DNA from: Butyricicoccus sp.
GTDB lineage: Bacteria > Bacillota > Clostridia > Oscillospirales > Butyricicoccaceae
Direction of reading: 5' to 3'
NCBI GenBank assembly: GCA_020025885.1
Contig: JAHHRJ010000004.1
Location: 6,501 to 70,500 of the forward strand
Length of the DNA: 64,000 nucleotides
In this document: positions 46,366 through 55,933 of the stretch, piece by piece
Numbering within the stretch: the stretch's first letter is position 1
Layout of the letters: every line of letters starts with the position of its first letter
Notes under the pieces: model-generated
Seen by the model: the letters and a program-made list of their open reading frames with translations, nothing else
The model's database searches: none
What the model was told of the DNA's origin: nothing
Made by a program: the position numbers and the translations under genes

Positions 46366-46776
46366 CTATAATGATGCGGCAATCTTGGAAAGCAATCGCT
46401 CCAGCTGCTCCTGTTCTTCCTGAGAGAGCACAGACAGCTTTTGTGCATTCCAAGCAGCAAGCATGTCATGGCTCTTAGCAAACACCCGCTGTCCTGCGTT
46501 GGTCAACGATAAGTGATAGCAACGGCGGTCTTGCGGATTTTTCTCTCTGCACACTAGCCCCTCTGCAACCAGCTTATCCAGCGAACGCTGCACCAGTCCC
46601 CAGTCCATCTGCAGAAACTGCATCATTTCCTTTGGCGCACAATTAGGGTGCTTTCCAATATACAGGATGGGATATAAAAGTCCGGGGGTAATGCCATCCT
46701 GTTGCAGCAGCCGACTGCATTCATTTACAAAATCTTTGCGCAGCACGGAAATTAAATATGCAAAATTTATATACAT
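46366..46776 (-). CDS. MarR-family transcriptional regulator
   Basis: 136 residues, a winged-helix MarR protein: YIGKHPNCAPKEMMQFLQMD then WGLVQRSLDKLVAEGLVCRE and the wing with NPQDRRCYHLSLT. These repressors sense small aromatic or electrophilic compounds. Its promoter is covered by two palindromes, so autoregulation is likely. The reductase lies downstream on the same strand and may share the transcript. Confidence 0.87.
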   Translation of the reverse strand: MYINFAYLISVLRKDFVNECSRLLQQDGITPGLLYPILYIGKHPNCAPKEMMQFLQMDWGLVQRSLDKLVAEGLVCREKNPQDRRCYHLSLTNAGQRVFAKSHDMLAAWNAQKLSVLSQEEQEQLERLLSKIAASL

Positions 46777-46803
46777 AGTATGTCCTCCATGACAAAGCTA
46801 TCT

Positions 46804-46846
46804 ACTTGACTAAATCAAGTATATGGCTATTGTTTGACTTTGTCAA
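46804..46846 (-). promoter_or_regulatory. Two palindromic operators at the marR promoter
   Basis: Palindrome ACTTGA-CTAAA-TCAAGT (46804-46820) touches the -10 box; TTGAC-TTT-GTCAA (46834-46846) covers the -35 box. Both carry TTGA/TCAA half-sites; centres are 28 bases apart. Confidence 0.65.
46818..46846 (-). promoter_or_regulatory. Sigma-A promoter of the marR-reductase unit
   Basis: TTGACA (46846-46841), 17 bases, TATACT (46823-46818). Confidence 0.85.
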
Positions 46847-46891
46847 GTATTTATGCTCCAGTATTCTCTTTTCACCTGTCGGAGCAATATC

Positions 46892-46919
46892 AAAGGCTGC
46901 CGAATATTTGGCAGCCTTT
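46892..46919 (-). terminator. Hairpin after the EreA/ChaN-like gene
   Basis: AAAGGCTGCC/GGCAGCCTTT stem with an eight-base loop. The T-run is weak on both strands; assigned to the minus-strand gene that ends at 47069. Confidence 0.4.
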
Positions 46920-47068
46920 TGTCATCTTACAGATTGTTGCTCAATTATAATGCCGATTGCCTGCAAGAGATTCATGTCCTGCAATGGTCATATGTTGAAA
47001 CAATTCTTTTTCCAAACGGGATCGTTGTTCAATAACCAGCTTTTTCCCGCTGGGTGTGATGCGTCTAT

Positions 47069-48469
47069 TTATTCCGTGACCCAAATCTCCTGCGCAGCAG
47101 GTGCTCCATGCCAGACAGTTCCGTCTGTCCGATAATACTGCCGAATGACTGTATCGTCTGCCTTGACATAATCCACCACAATGACTTGCCCCTGCTCTAC
47201 ACGCATCGGGAAATTATCATAGGGGAGTACATTGTTGGTTTTCTCATATTTCTGAAAATCTGGATAGGCATTTTCTAACCGCCAAAACTCTCGATATCGG
47301 AACTCCGGTGCAAAGGTGGACAAATCCACCGTCCCAAAGTAAAGTGCCTCATATTCCTTTCCAGCAACCTGAATGCGGTCTGTCCGACTGGGTTCGATAT
47401 TTCGGGCAAGCATGGTGAGATCCTCTGCCTGTACGGAATCACCATAATGTTCCTTGAGCTGACTCGTCATACAGGGCACAAAATTGCCCTCCGTATCCAT
47501 AACCTCTTGGCTCAGATGTGCTGAGCCATAAATCCCCATCACATTGACCCCTTTGAGTGTATCAAACACACGAATAAAATTCTCGGTCATCATATTCTCA
47601 CGATAGGCATCATCCATCGTTTCATAATACCGCTTGCCCTGCTCGATCGTCTCCATAGTCAGCTGATAGGCTTCGGTATTTTCCATCTTATGCGCACGCA
47701 GATAGTTCAGATAACGCGCACCTGTTGTTGCGTATTCATGTCCAACATCCGTACCATGAAAGACGGTTTCTGGACAGTGTTCCTTAATTTTGTGATAAAA
47801 CCGTCTGACCTGCTCGGAATGTACCGCCGTCCCCTGCCAATCGGCGTAAAGCTCGTTTAAGATCTTGTTGTCCTTTTCTTGCATCCATATATTTAAAAAC
47901 TCTGTGGCATAGTATGGCATCTCTACAAACAGATGACGCATTCCATCCTCTTTATAATACTTCTCCCATCGCTTAAATTCTTCTTCCAGAATCGGCTCTG
48001 AACTATGTTCCTCCCCATAAAGGAAAATAAGCCCCTCAGGCTTTATTGGTTCAGGCGGCGTGATCGGCCGATAGTGCAGACTGAAGCTGCCCTTATGCTT
48101 TTGCCCCTCCAGCTCAACGATCACCTGATCGAGTGTTTCAATATCAAAGGTCTGGTTTTCCATATTGGGCTCTGAGAAAATCACCTCACCTCCTACATTT
48201 TTCACAGTGACCCCCAAGCTGCCCTCTGTCGTATTCACCTCAATATGCAGCAGATTCACACCATCTTCTGCATACATGGTACGCTTCATCGTACCATCAA
48301 ACTGTACATATCTGGCAGACCAGTGATGTTTTCCTGCATTATCTACATACCCGATCCTCCATCCTGACGATGTTGTTCCAATTCCAAAATACCAGCAGGC
48401 TGCAACAATTCCTGCCGCCATTGCCAAAATCAGAAAGCTCCCAGCTATACTCTTTCGTTTTTTCTGCAT
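47069..48469 (-). CDS. Membrane-anchored EreA/ChaN-like (TraB/TIKI fold) protein
   Basis: 466 residues from the ATG with GAGG ten bases upstream. An N-terminal membrane segment (about 8-25) is followed by a beta-rich region (about 30-140). The catalytic-like domain has IFLYGEEHSSEPILEEEFKR, MRHLFVEMPYYATEF, FHGTDVGHEY and IYGSAHLSQE, an order seen in the erythromycin esterase/ChaN/TraB superfamily, where Glu and His residues line the active site. The C-terminal 90 residues have repeated Tyr/Arg-rich strands. It probably acts outside the membrane; substrate unknown. Confidence 0.55.
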   Translation of the reverse strand: MQKKRKSIAGSFLILAMAAGIVAACWYFGIGTTSSGWRIGYVDNAGKHHWSARYVQFDGTMKRTMYAEDGVNLLHIEVNTTEGSLGVTVKNVGGEVIFSEPNMENQTFDIETLDQVIVELEGQKHKGSFSLHYRPITPPEPIKPEGLIFLYGEEHSSEPILEEEFKRWEKYYKEDGMRHLFVEMPYYATEFLNIWMQEKDNKILNELYADWQGTAVHSEQVRRFYHKIKEHCPETVFHGTDVGHEYATTGARYLNYLRAHKMENTEAYQLTMETIEQGKRYYETMDDAYRENMMTENFIRVFDTLKGVNVMGIYGSAHLSQEVMDTEGNFVPCMTSQLKEHYGDSVQAEDLTMLARNIEPSRTDRIQVAGKEYEALYFGTVDLSTFAPEFRYREFWRLENAYPDFQKYEKTNNVLPYDNFPMRVEQGQVIVVDYVKADDTVIRQYYRTDGTVWHGAPAAQEIWVTE

Positions 48470-48538
48470 GCTCACCACACCTCTCATTTCCCCAATTCTT
48501 TCTGTGCGCATCCCGAGCACATTCACAGACCCTCTGCA

Positions 48539-48570
48539 TAAAAAAATCAGGGGACATCACTGCCCCCTGA
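48539..48570 (-). terminator. Intrinsic terminator after ackA
   Basis: TCAGGGG/CCCCTGA stem followed on minus by TTTTTTT, 14 bases past the ackA stop. Confidence 0.8.
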
Positions 48571-48583
48571 AAATCCATATTCT

Positions 48584-49792
48584 TTAGTTTGCAGCCAGAT
48601 CGTTTATCAAACGCTCTGTATCCTGTGCAATTACCAGTTCTTCATTGGTCGGGATAACCAAAACGCGAACACGTGCATAGTCAATGGATATATCCATCTG
48701 ACGGCCACGGAACTTGTTCTTCTCTGGATCGATCTTGATGCCGAGATATTCCATATGCTCACAAACATCCCAGCGAACCGAGCGGTCGTTCTCACCAACA
48801 CCAGCGGTAAATACGATCGCATCTACGCCGCCCATTGCCGCGATAAAGGAACCAATAATCTTCTTAACAGACAGGTTGAACATGTCCTTTGCCAGCGCAG
48901 CACGTACATTGCCCTCTGCGATTGCGGAATCCAGATCACGGAAGTCAGAGGAAACTCCGGAAATACCCAGCATACCAGACTTCTTGTTCAGGATATTGAT
49001 GACATCATGTGCATCCATGTGCTCATGCTCTGCCAAGAACTCAATAATCGCGGGGTCAATATTACCAGAACGAGTACCCATCGGCAAGCCATCCAGCGGT
49101 GTAAAGCCCATGGAAGTATCTACGGACTTACCGCCATCAATTGCAGAAATGGAAGAACCATTGCCGAGGTGACAGGTGATGATCTTGAGGTCCTCAATCG
49201 GACGCCCCAGCATCTCAGCCGCCTGCTTGGAAACGTACTTATGGGAAGTACCGTGGAAACCGTAACGACGGATCTTATACTTCTCGTAGTACTCATATGG
49301 GATCGCATACATATAGTTCTTAGACGGCATGGTCTGATGGAATGCAGTATCAAATACAGCAACCTGCGGAACTTCCTTACCCATAACCTCTTCACATGCA
49401 TGGATACCGATGAGGTTTGGGGTGTTATGCAGCGGTGCAAGCGGGATACATGCCTCGATTGCCTTTACAACCTCGTCATTAATCACAACAGAATCCGTAA
49501 AGAACTCACCACCATGTACAACACGGTGACCCACAGCATTAATCTCAGACATATCCTTGATTACGCCCCACTTTTCATCCAGCAGGATATCAATAACAGC
49601 CTTGATTGCTTCCGCATGGGTGTTCATCGGAACATCAGCCTTATACTTCTCGTCTGATCCACCCTGATGGGTCAGCTTACCATCAATGCCAATACGTTCA
49701 CACAGACCCTTTGCCATAACAGCCTTGGTTTCCATATCGAACAGCTGATACTTCAGTGAAGAACTACCTGCGTTGATAACCAGTACTTTCAT
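48584..49792 (-). CDS. ackA: Acetate kinase
   Basis: 402 residues. It interconverts acetate plus ATP and acetyl phosphate, an energy-yielding step in fermentation. [42 protein letters not shown] and [13 protein letters not shown] are the ASKHA-fold motifs. The partner gene pta is not next to it. A divergent tmcAL gene, whose product also uses acetate and ATP, starts 174 bases away. Confidence 0.96.
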   Translation of the reverse strand: MKVLVINAGSSSLKYQLFDMETKAVMAKGLCERIGIDGKLTHQGGSDEKYKADVPMNTHAEAIKAVIDILLDEKWGVIKDMSEINAVGHRVVHGGEFFTDSVVINDEVVKAIEACIPLAPLHNTPNLIGIHACEEVMGKEVPQVAVFDTAFHQTMPSKNYMYAIPYEYYEKYKIRRYGFHGTSHKYVSKQAAEMLGRPIEDLKIITCHLGNGSSISAIDGGKSVDTSMGFTPLDGLPMGTRSGNIDPAIIEFLAEHEHMDAHDVINILNKKSGMLGISGVSSDFRDLDSAIAEGNVRAALAKDMFNLSVKKIIGSFIAAMGGVDAIVFTAGVGENDRSVRWDVCEHMEYLGIKIDPEKNKFRGRQMDISIDYARVRVLVIPTNEELVIAQDTERLINDLAAN

Positions 49793-49864
49793 CCTATATA
49801 ACTCCTTGTTTTTGTTTTTGATGTTGTTCTAATACACCCTTTGCTATCAAAATAGAAAAGATGT

Positions 49865-49893
49865 TTGCAAGAATCAACAAATACGTGTACAAT
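49865..49893 (+). promoter_or_regulatory. Sigma-A promoter of tmcAL
   Basis: TTGCAA (49865-49870), 17 bases, TACAAT (49888-49893). Confidence 0.6.
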
Positions 49894-49909
49894 AATTCAT
49901 ATATATCTA

Positions 49910-49937
49910 TTGTACACCACACTGCGCAAATGTACAA
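49910..49937 (+). promoter_or_regulatory. Inverted repeat in the tmcAL leader
   Basis: TTGTACA (49910-49916) and TGTACAA (49931-49937) form a perfect 7-base inverted repeat around 14 bases, between the promoter and the ribosome site. A third GTACAA overlaps the -10 box. It may be an operator or chance. Confidence 0.35.
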
Positions 49938-49966
49938 CATCTATTCAGGATTTTTTGGAGGGGAAT

Positions 49967-51166
49967 ATGAAAATTTGCGGAATTGTTGCAGAATACAATC
50001 CATTTCACAACGGTCATGCCTATCATGCACAAAAAACGCGTAAACTACTTGGTTCTGATACGGCGATCATAGCGGTTATGTCGGGAAATTATGTGCAGCG
50101 CGGTGACTTTGCGGTTTTGGAAAAATACCAGCGTGCCGCAATGGCTGTGCAAAACGGGATTGATCTTGTCATTGAGCTTCCGCTGTCCGCCGCCCTGTCG
50201 TCTGCGCAAGACTTCGCACACGGTGCAGTCAGCACTTTGGAGCAGCTTGGCTGTGTCACACATATTTCCTTTGGCTCAGAATGTGGTGACATATCCAGAA
50301 TCCAGAATGCCGCACAGGCTGACCGCTCTCTCCTACGCTCCTACACGTCAAAGGGTCTTTCCTATGCCGCTGCCTTACAGCAAGCTGTTTCTGAAAAAGA
50401 CCCTGACGCTGGTGCACTCTTAGCACACCCTAACAATACATTGGGCATTGAATATTGTGCCGCACTTCATAAGATGGGTAGCAACATGGAACCCATCACC
50501 GTTTTTCGAGATGGCGCGGCACACGACAGCACCACTGCACATATCCGCCCCTCCGCTTCCTTTCTTCGCACGAAAATCCTACAAGATCAAATGGAAGAAT
50601 GCAAGGATTTTATGCCAAGTACCGCATTTTCCATTCTTTCCAAGGCTTGTCAGAATGGGAGTGCACCATCCTCTGTTTCCGCCTGTGACCTTGCACTGAT
50701 TTCCTATCTGCGCCGTTTTTCCGCAGAAACACTGATCCCCTACACTGGTAACACAGATGGCTTGCACTATCGTTTGTACCAAGCCATCTCGCAAAATACA
50801 TCGTTTAATGCTATCTGTCAGGCGGCACAAACGCGCCGTTATCCGCTTGCCCGGATTCGCCGCACCCTCTTGCGCGCCTATCTGGGACTCACCCACACTG
50901 CCGCCCCTTTGCCGCACTATCTGCGTGTGCTTGCGATCGGCCCCCAAGGGCGCACCCTCTTACGTGAGATCGCAAAACAGAGCACACTTCCGCTGATTAC
51001 CAAGCCCATCAGTGAAAAGAAACTCCCCACAGACTTACAGTCCTATTTACAGCAAGATATCCTATCTGACGAGCTTTATACTTTCTCCAAACCCAATCAT
51101 GCCCTGCACATAGGCGGTGCACGCTATCGCCAGACCCCATATCTTTACACAAAGGCGCACGAATAA
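49967..51166 (+). CDS. tmcAL: tRNA(Met) cytidine acetate ligase
   Basis: 399 residues from the ATG after GGAGGGG. The N-terminus MKICGIVAEYNPFHNGHAYH carries the nucleotidyltransferase HxGH-type motif; MSGNYVQRGDFAVL and DLVIELPLSAALSSAQDFA are typical of TmcAL/YlbM. The enzyme uses acetate and ATP to make N4-acetylcytidine at the wobble position of elongator tRNA-Met. An open frame upstream of 49967 is not used. It lies divergent to ackA. Confidence 0.9.
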   Translation: MKICGIVAEYNPFHNGHAYHAQKTRKLLGSDTAIIAVMSGNYVQRGDFAVLEKYQRAAMAVQNGIDLVIELPLSAALSSAQDFAHGAVSTLEQLGCVTHISFGSECGDISRIQNAAQADRSLLRSYTSKGLSYAAALQQAVSEKDPDAGALLAHPNNTLGIEYCAALHKMGSNMEPITVFRDGAAHDSTTAHIRPSASFLRTKILQDQMEECKDFMPSTAFSILSKACQNGSAPSSVSACDLALISYLRRFSAETLIPYTGNTDGLHYRLYQAISQNTSFNAICQAAQTRRYPLARIRRTLLRAYLGLTHTAAPLPHYLRVLAIGPQGRTLLREIAKQSTLPLITKPISEKKLPTDLQSYLQQDILSDELYTFSKPNHALHIGGARYRQTPYLYTKAHE

Positions 51167-51180
51167 CACCATACTCTTTA

Positions 51181-51298
51181 ACCCGCGCAAATGTGCGCGA
51201 AACTGGGGGTATCAGAGCCGGTTTCTATGGGAACTGGCTCTGTATCTAGGGGGATCGGGTTCCTCTGGAAAGGCTGTCAAAGTTCTTTGACAAGCTGA
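51181..51298 (+). repeat. Family-3 repeat, copy B (3' part only)
   Basis: Begins ACCCGCGCAAATGTGCGCG and continues with the block CTGTATCTAGGGGG and GGAAAGGCTGTCAAAG, matching the second half of 53803-54013 in the same orientation. The first half is absent. Confidence 0.75.
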
Positions 51299-51299
51299 G

Positions 51300-51332
51300 A
51301 AATCCCATCCGTAAAGCGGATGGGATTTCGAT
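51300..51332. terminator. Terminator hairpin between tmcAL and obgE
   Basis: Twelve-pair stem AAATCCCATCCG/CGGATGGGATTT with TAAAG loop. Neither side has a long T-run; it may serve both converging genes. Confidence 0.5.
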
Positions 51333-51358
51333 TTGCCGAGAAGTATTTGAATGATAAT

Positions 51359-52663
<1,305 letters not shown>

Positions 52664-52664
52664 T

Positions 52665-52701
52665 CAAAAAAACAAAATCCCGGAAAATTTCCGAGATTTT
52701 G
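52665..52701 (-). terminator. Intrinsic terminator between rpmA and obgE
   Basis: CAAAATCTCGGAAA/TTTCCGGGATTTTG-like stem of about 14 pairs (one mismatch), then TTTTTTT on minus. It separates the ribosomal genes from obgE, though readthrough is possible. Confidence 0.75.
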
Positions 52702-52717
52702 TCAATAAACTATTTGA

Positions 52718-52999
52718 TTACTGTACTTCGTAAACAGAAACGCGCTTGCGGTCCTTGCCTACGCGCTCAAAACGAACTACGCCGGTAACCTTTGCAAACA
52801 GGGTATCATCAGAACCCTTGCCAACATTGACACCCGGATGAATCTTTGTGCCGCGCTGACGAACGAGAATGTTGCCAGCCGGAACAACCTGACCGTCAGC
52901 ACGCTTAACGCCAAGGCGCTTTGCCTCGGAATCACGGCCGTTCTTGGTCGAACCTACGCCCTTCTTATGAGCGAAAAACTGTAAGCTAATCTGCAGCAT
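52718..52999 (-). CDS. rpmA: 50S ribosomal protein L27 with cleavable N-terminal extension
   Basis: 93 residues. After the extension MLQISLQFF comes the mature start [20 protein letters not shown], the normal L27 sequence that reaches the peptidyl-transfer centre. In Firmicutes the nine residues before A are removed by the protease Prp, and here cleavage would fall between Phe9 and Ala10. The start lies inside the 3' end of prp (14-base overlap). Confidence 0.95.
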   Translation of the reverse strand: MLQISLQFFAHKKGVGSTKNGRDSEAKRLGVKRADGQVVPAGNILVRQRGTKIHPGVNVGKGSDDTLFAKVTGVVRFERVGKDRKRVSVYEVQ

Positions 53000-53321
53000 C
53001 GTTGTACACCTCCGTAACATGGATAAACTCTGAGTAGTTTTCTTCCAATTCAGACAGATGCAGGTGGAATGCGCGAAATGCATTCTGCCCTTCTGTGACT
53101 TGATCCTGCGGTAAAGTGAGACGAATATGTGCTCCCTCGTCCTCGATCAATGTATCCACAGCAATTTTCTGTACATCAAACAATAATACATGAATCAGCT
53201 GCACCGAACTGGATATCGCGGCACAAACGATATCTTCACCTTCCTCTGCATATCCTGCGTGACCGATGAGATCGACAGCTGTATAGCCATCCTGTGCGCG
53301 ATAAAAAGTGACCTTAGTCAT
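52986..53321 (-). CDS. prp: Ribosomal-processing cysteine protease Prp
   Basis: 111 residues. The catalytic dyad is visible: His21 in [11 protein letters not shown] and Cys33 in [11 protein letters not shown]. Prp cuts the N-terminal nine residues of L27, encoded next door, so substrate and protease are co-expressed. It starts directly after the L21 stop. Confidence 0.93.
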   Translation of the reverse strand: MTKVTFYRAQDGYTAVDLIGHAGYAEEGEDIVCAAISSSVQLIHVLLFDVQKIAVDTLIEDEGAHIRLTLPQDQVTEGQNAFRAFHLHLSELEENYSEFIHVTEVYNDAAD

Positions 53322-53633
53322 TTACGCCTTGATAGCGCTAATGGTTACCTTAGTGTAAGGCTGTCTGTGACCCTGACGCTTTCTGTAACCCTTCTTCGGC
53401 TTCATCTTGAAGATGTTGATCTTCTTCTGCTTGCCGGTCTTGTCAGCGGTACCAGTTACGGTAGCGCCTTCAACGAATGGTGCGCCAACCTTCAGGTCTG
53501 CGCCCTCACCAACTGCAAGCACCTGATCAAAAGTTACAGTAGCGCCGTCCTCTACGCCGAGCTTCTCAACGTAAATTACATCGCCCTCAGATACCTTGTA
53601 CTGCTTGCCACCAGTTACTAAAATTGCATACAT
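53322..53633 (-). CDS. rplU: 50S ribosomal protein L21
   Basis: 103 residues: [20 protein letters not shown] at the start and [17 protein letters not shown] at the end are the L21 pattern. First gene of rplU-prp-rpmA, with its own consensus promoter and a leader of about 90 bases. Confidence 0.96.
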   Translation of the reverse strand: MYAILVTGGKQYKVSEGDVIYVEKLGVEDGATVTFDQVLAVGEGADLKVGAPFVEGATVTGTADKTGKQKKINIFKMKPKKGYRKRQGHRQPYTKVTISAIKA

Positions 53634-53724
53634 TGCGGTAGCACCTCTCTTTCATCATTAGAGTCACGCTCGTGCGGGCGATGTCACATTTGGACACACT
53701 TTACCTGCCCGGTTTGATGCGGCT
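53634..53724 (-). ncRNA. Possible L21 autoregulatory leader
   Basis: The leader between promoter and rplU contains GTGACATCGCCCGCACGAGC and GTGACTC in a foldable context just before the ribosome site. It sits where Firmicutes have the L21 leader. Identification is from position and a few motifs only. Confidence 0.4.
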
Positions 53725-53730
53725 TTTTAT

Positions 53731-53759
53731 ATGATAGCAGAAAGTCTTCCTCTTGTCAA
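53731..53759 (-). promoter_or_regulatory. Sigma-A promoter of rplU-prp-rpmA
   Basis: TTGACA (53759-53754), 17 bases, TATCAT (53736-53731). Confidence 0.85.
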
Positions 53760-53802
53760 CAACTTTTTCCGTTTTTTGCAAAACAAAACATATATTAAAG
53801 CA

Positions 53803-54013
53803 GCGTGTCAAAAAAGTCACTGCGTCCTTTTTATTTTGGAGCGAAGCGACCTTAAATTTTCAAAATCCAAGGACATGCGCCTTGGATTTTGCCCACGACC
53901 CGCGCAAACGTGCGCGAAACCGGGGGTATCAGAACCAGTTTCTACCGGAACTGGCTCTGTATCTAGGGGGACTGGGTTCCCCTGGAAAGGCTGTCAAAGT
54001 TTTTTGACAGCCT
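53803..54013 (+). repeat. Family-3 repeat, copy C (full length)
   Basis: About 210 bases with inverted ends (GTGTCAAAAAA at left, TTTTTTGACAGCC at right). It aligns along its whole length with 25840-26049 (opposite orientation), and its second half with 51181-51298. It contains a strong internal palindrome around CCAAGGACATGCGCCTTGG. An open frame through it is an artefact of the repeat. Confidence 0.78.
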
Positions 54014-54052
54014 CATTAAAGAAGCAGTAGCCGCGCACCGGTCACTGCTTCT

Positions 54053-54216
54053 AAGGCAATACCGCATAATTCAGTAAGAGCGATTTTCGGAAAAATTTCT
54101 CGTCAGAAAAAGGCGTGAATCCGCAGGAATCCTTGATGGATTTCAAGGATTCACAATGAATTTATGGCGTGAAATTTTCACAAAGCGCCGCAGATGACAT
54201 TGTGCGGTGTTGCCTT
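54053..54216. repeat. 164-bp TTAAGGCA-type repeat (family 2, long copy)
   Basis: AAGGCAATACCGCATAATTC and GACATTGTGCGGTGTTGCCTT are inverted ends. The right end touches the folD stop codon (54216-54218). An inner palindrome GAATCCTTGA/TCAAGGATTC is present. Block 54122-54144 also occurs in the cdaA-leader element. Confidence 0.78.
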
Positions 54217-55061
54217 TACTTCATTTGTAAATGTGCTGCTTTCAGGGTATTCTTCATGAGCATTGTGATCGTCATAGGACCTACGCCACCCGGAACAGGC
54301 GTCATATATCCCGCAGTTTCAACAACCTCAGGCGCAACATCACCACACAGCTTTCCATCCACACGGTTCATGCCAACATCAATGACAGCCGCCCCCGGCT
54401 TTACCATATCGGGCGTTACAAAATGTGCACGTCCTACCGCCGCAACCAAAATATCTGCCTCGCGGCAAATTTCTGCAAGATTCTGTGTGCGGCTATGGCA
54501 AATCGTCACCGTTCCATTGCGATGCAGCAGCAGCATGCTCATCGGCTTACCCACAATATTCGAGCGACCGATCACAACACAATGCTTGCCGTTTGGGTCG
54601 ATCTGGTATTCGTCCAAGAGTTCCATGACACCAGCTGGGGTACACGGGAGAAAATCAAAATCACCAATCATGATTTTACCCACATTGGACGGATGGAACG
54701 CATCCACATCCTTTTCTACTTTGATCGCTGCAATGACAGCTTCCTCACTGATCTGCTTTGGCAGCGGCAGCTGGCACAGAATGCCATGAATACGCGGATT
54801 CTGGTTGAGTTCATCAATCAGCCCCAGCAGTTCTTCCTGGGAAGTTTCTGCTGGCAGCACATATTTTTCACTGTAAAACCCGCACTCCACACAGGCTTTC
54901 TCCTTGTTTCGGACATACACCTGACTTGCAGGGTCTTCGCCCACAAGAATCACTGCTAGACCCGGCCGAATGCCCTGTGCTTCCAGCTTATGTGTTTCTT
55001 CTAAAATCTGCCCTCTTACCTTTGCAGAAAGGGCTTTTCCATCCATTAAAATTGCGCTCAT
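54216..55061 (-). CDS. folD: Bifunctional methylenetetrahydrofolate dehydrogenase/cyclohydrolase
   Basis: 281 residues. FolD interconverts one-carbon folates, supplying 10-formyl-tetrahydrofolate for purines and for fmt. [18 protein letters not shown] holds the catalytic Lys, [10 protein letters not shown] follows, and [20 protein letters not shown] is the NADP-binding motif. The stop codon is overlapped by the inverted-repeat element. It is coupled to lgt by a 4-base overlap. Confidence 0.95.
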   Translation of the reverse strand: MSAILMDGKALSAKVRGQILEETHKLEAQGIRPGLAVILVGEDPASQVYVRNKEKACVECGFYSEKYVLPAETSQEELLGLIDELNQNPRIHGILCQLPLPKQISEEAVIAAIKVEKDVDAFHPSNVGKIMIGDFDFLPCTPAGVMELLDEYQIDPNGKHCVVIGRSNIVGKPMSMLLLHRNGTVTICHSRTQNLAEICREADILVAAVGRAHFVTPDMVKPGAAVIDVGMNRVDGKLCGDVAPEVVETAGYMTPVPGGVGPMTITMLMKNTLKAAHLQMK

Positions 55062-55918
55062 GCTTGTCTCTCCTTTGCTTGTTCTCGAATCGCGCGTGCA
55101 TCTGCGTGTTGATTTACGAGCTGTGTCAGGGTCTTGACCTTACGTTTGCAGCACAAAACCATCAATACAATGCCCACAACGCAAGAAACGATCGCCACCA
55201 TCTGTGACACACGAATCCCAGTTGCTCCAATGTAGAGACTGTCTGTTCTGAGTCCCTCGATCCATGCACGTCCTGCCCCATACCAAATCAGGTATGACAG
55301 GAAGATTTGTCCACGGAAATGATACCATTTTTTCGATATGATATGCAAGAGGATAAAACCAACCAAATTCCACACGGATTCATATAAAAATGTTGGATGA
55401 AATGGACCTTCTCCATTAACAGTCATACCCAAAAGGGCATGTGTCACCGTGCCGTGTGCCTCGCCGTTTATAAAGTTTCCCCAGCGACCAATGCACTGAC
55501 CGATCAGCAAGCCGAGTGCCGCCACATCAAACGTACCCGGAATGCTGATTTTCTTATGCTTGCCATAGAATCCGACTGCAAGAAGCGCACCAATCACGCC
55601 ACCATAAATGGCAATGCCGCCGTTCCAAATCGCAATGATATCGCTTGGGTGCTGGCTGTAATAGTCCCATTCCCAAACCACATAATAAATGCGTGCACAT
55701 ATGATCGCAGAAGGCAGAGCCAGTAACACTGCATCATATAATAGGTCATTTGTGAATCCAAAATCACCAATGCGCTTGCTGCAATAAAATAGTGCCAGTG
55801 CAAATCCAACTGCAATGATGATACCATACCAATAAATTTCTTTTCCAAAGAGATTGAACGCAACACGGTTGACTGTTACCGAGAACCCGAGCGCTGGAAA
55901 CGCAATTACATTTTCCAT
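55058..55918 (-). CDS. lgt: Prolipoprotein diacylglyceryl transferase
   Basis: 286 residues, a multi-pass membrane enzyme that puts diacylglycerol on lipobox cysteines. [28 protein letters not shown] and [12 protein letters not shown] contain its conserved residues. A predicted lipoprotein (33.4-33.8 kb) is a likely substrate. Genes lgt and folD are translationally coupled. Confidence 0.94.
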   Translation of the reverse strand: MENVIAFPALGFSVTVNRVAFNLFGKEIYWYGIIIAVGFALALFYCSKRIGDFGFTNDLLYDAVLLALPSAIICARIYYVVWEWDYYSQHPSDIIAIWNGGIAIYGGVIGALLAVGFYGKHKKISIPGTFDVAALGLLIGQCIGRWGNFINGEAHGTVTHALLGMTVNGEGPFHPTFLYESVWNLVGFILLHIISKKWYHFRGQIFLSYLIWYGAGRAWIEGLRTDSLYIGATGIRVSQMVAIVSCVVGIVLMVLCCKRKVKTLTQLVNQHADARAIREQAKERQA

Positions 55919-55933
55919 AGTTGCTGCCTTTCT

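Noticed and set aside
53731..54030. 99-codon plus-strand frame upstream of rplU
   Set aside because: It lies in the family-3 repeat and the rplU promoter. The similar peptide near 25.9 kb comes from the same repeat, so conservation reflects repeated DNA.
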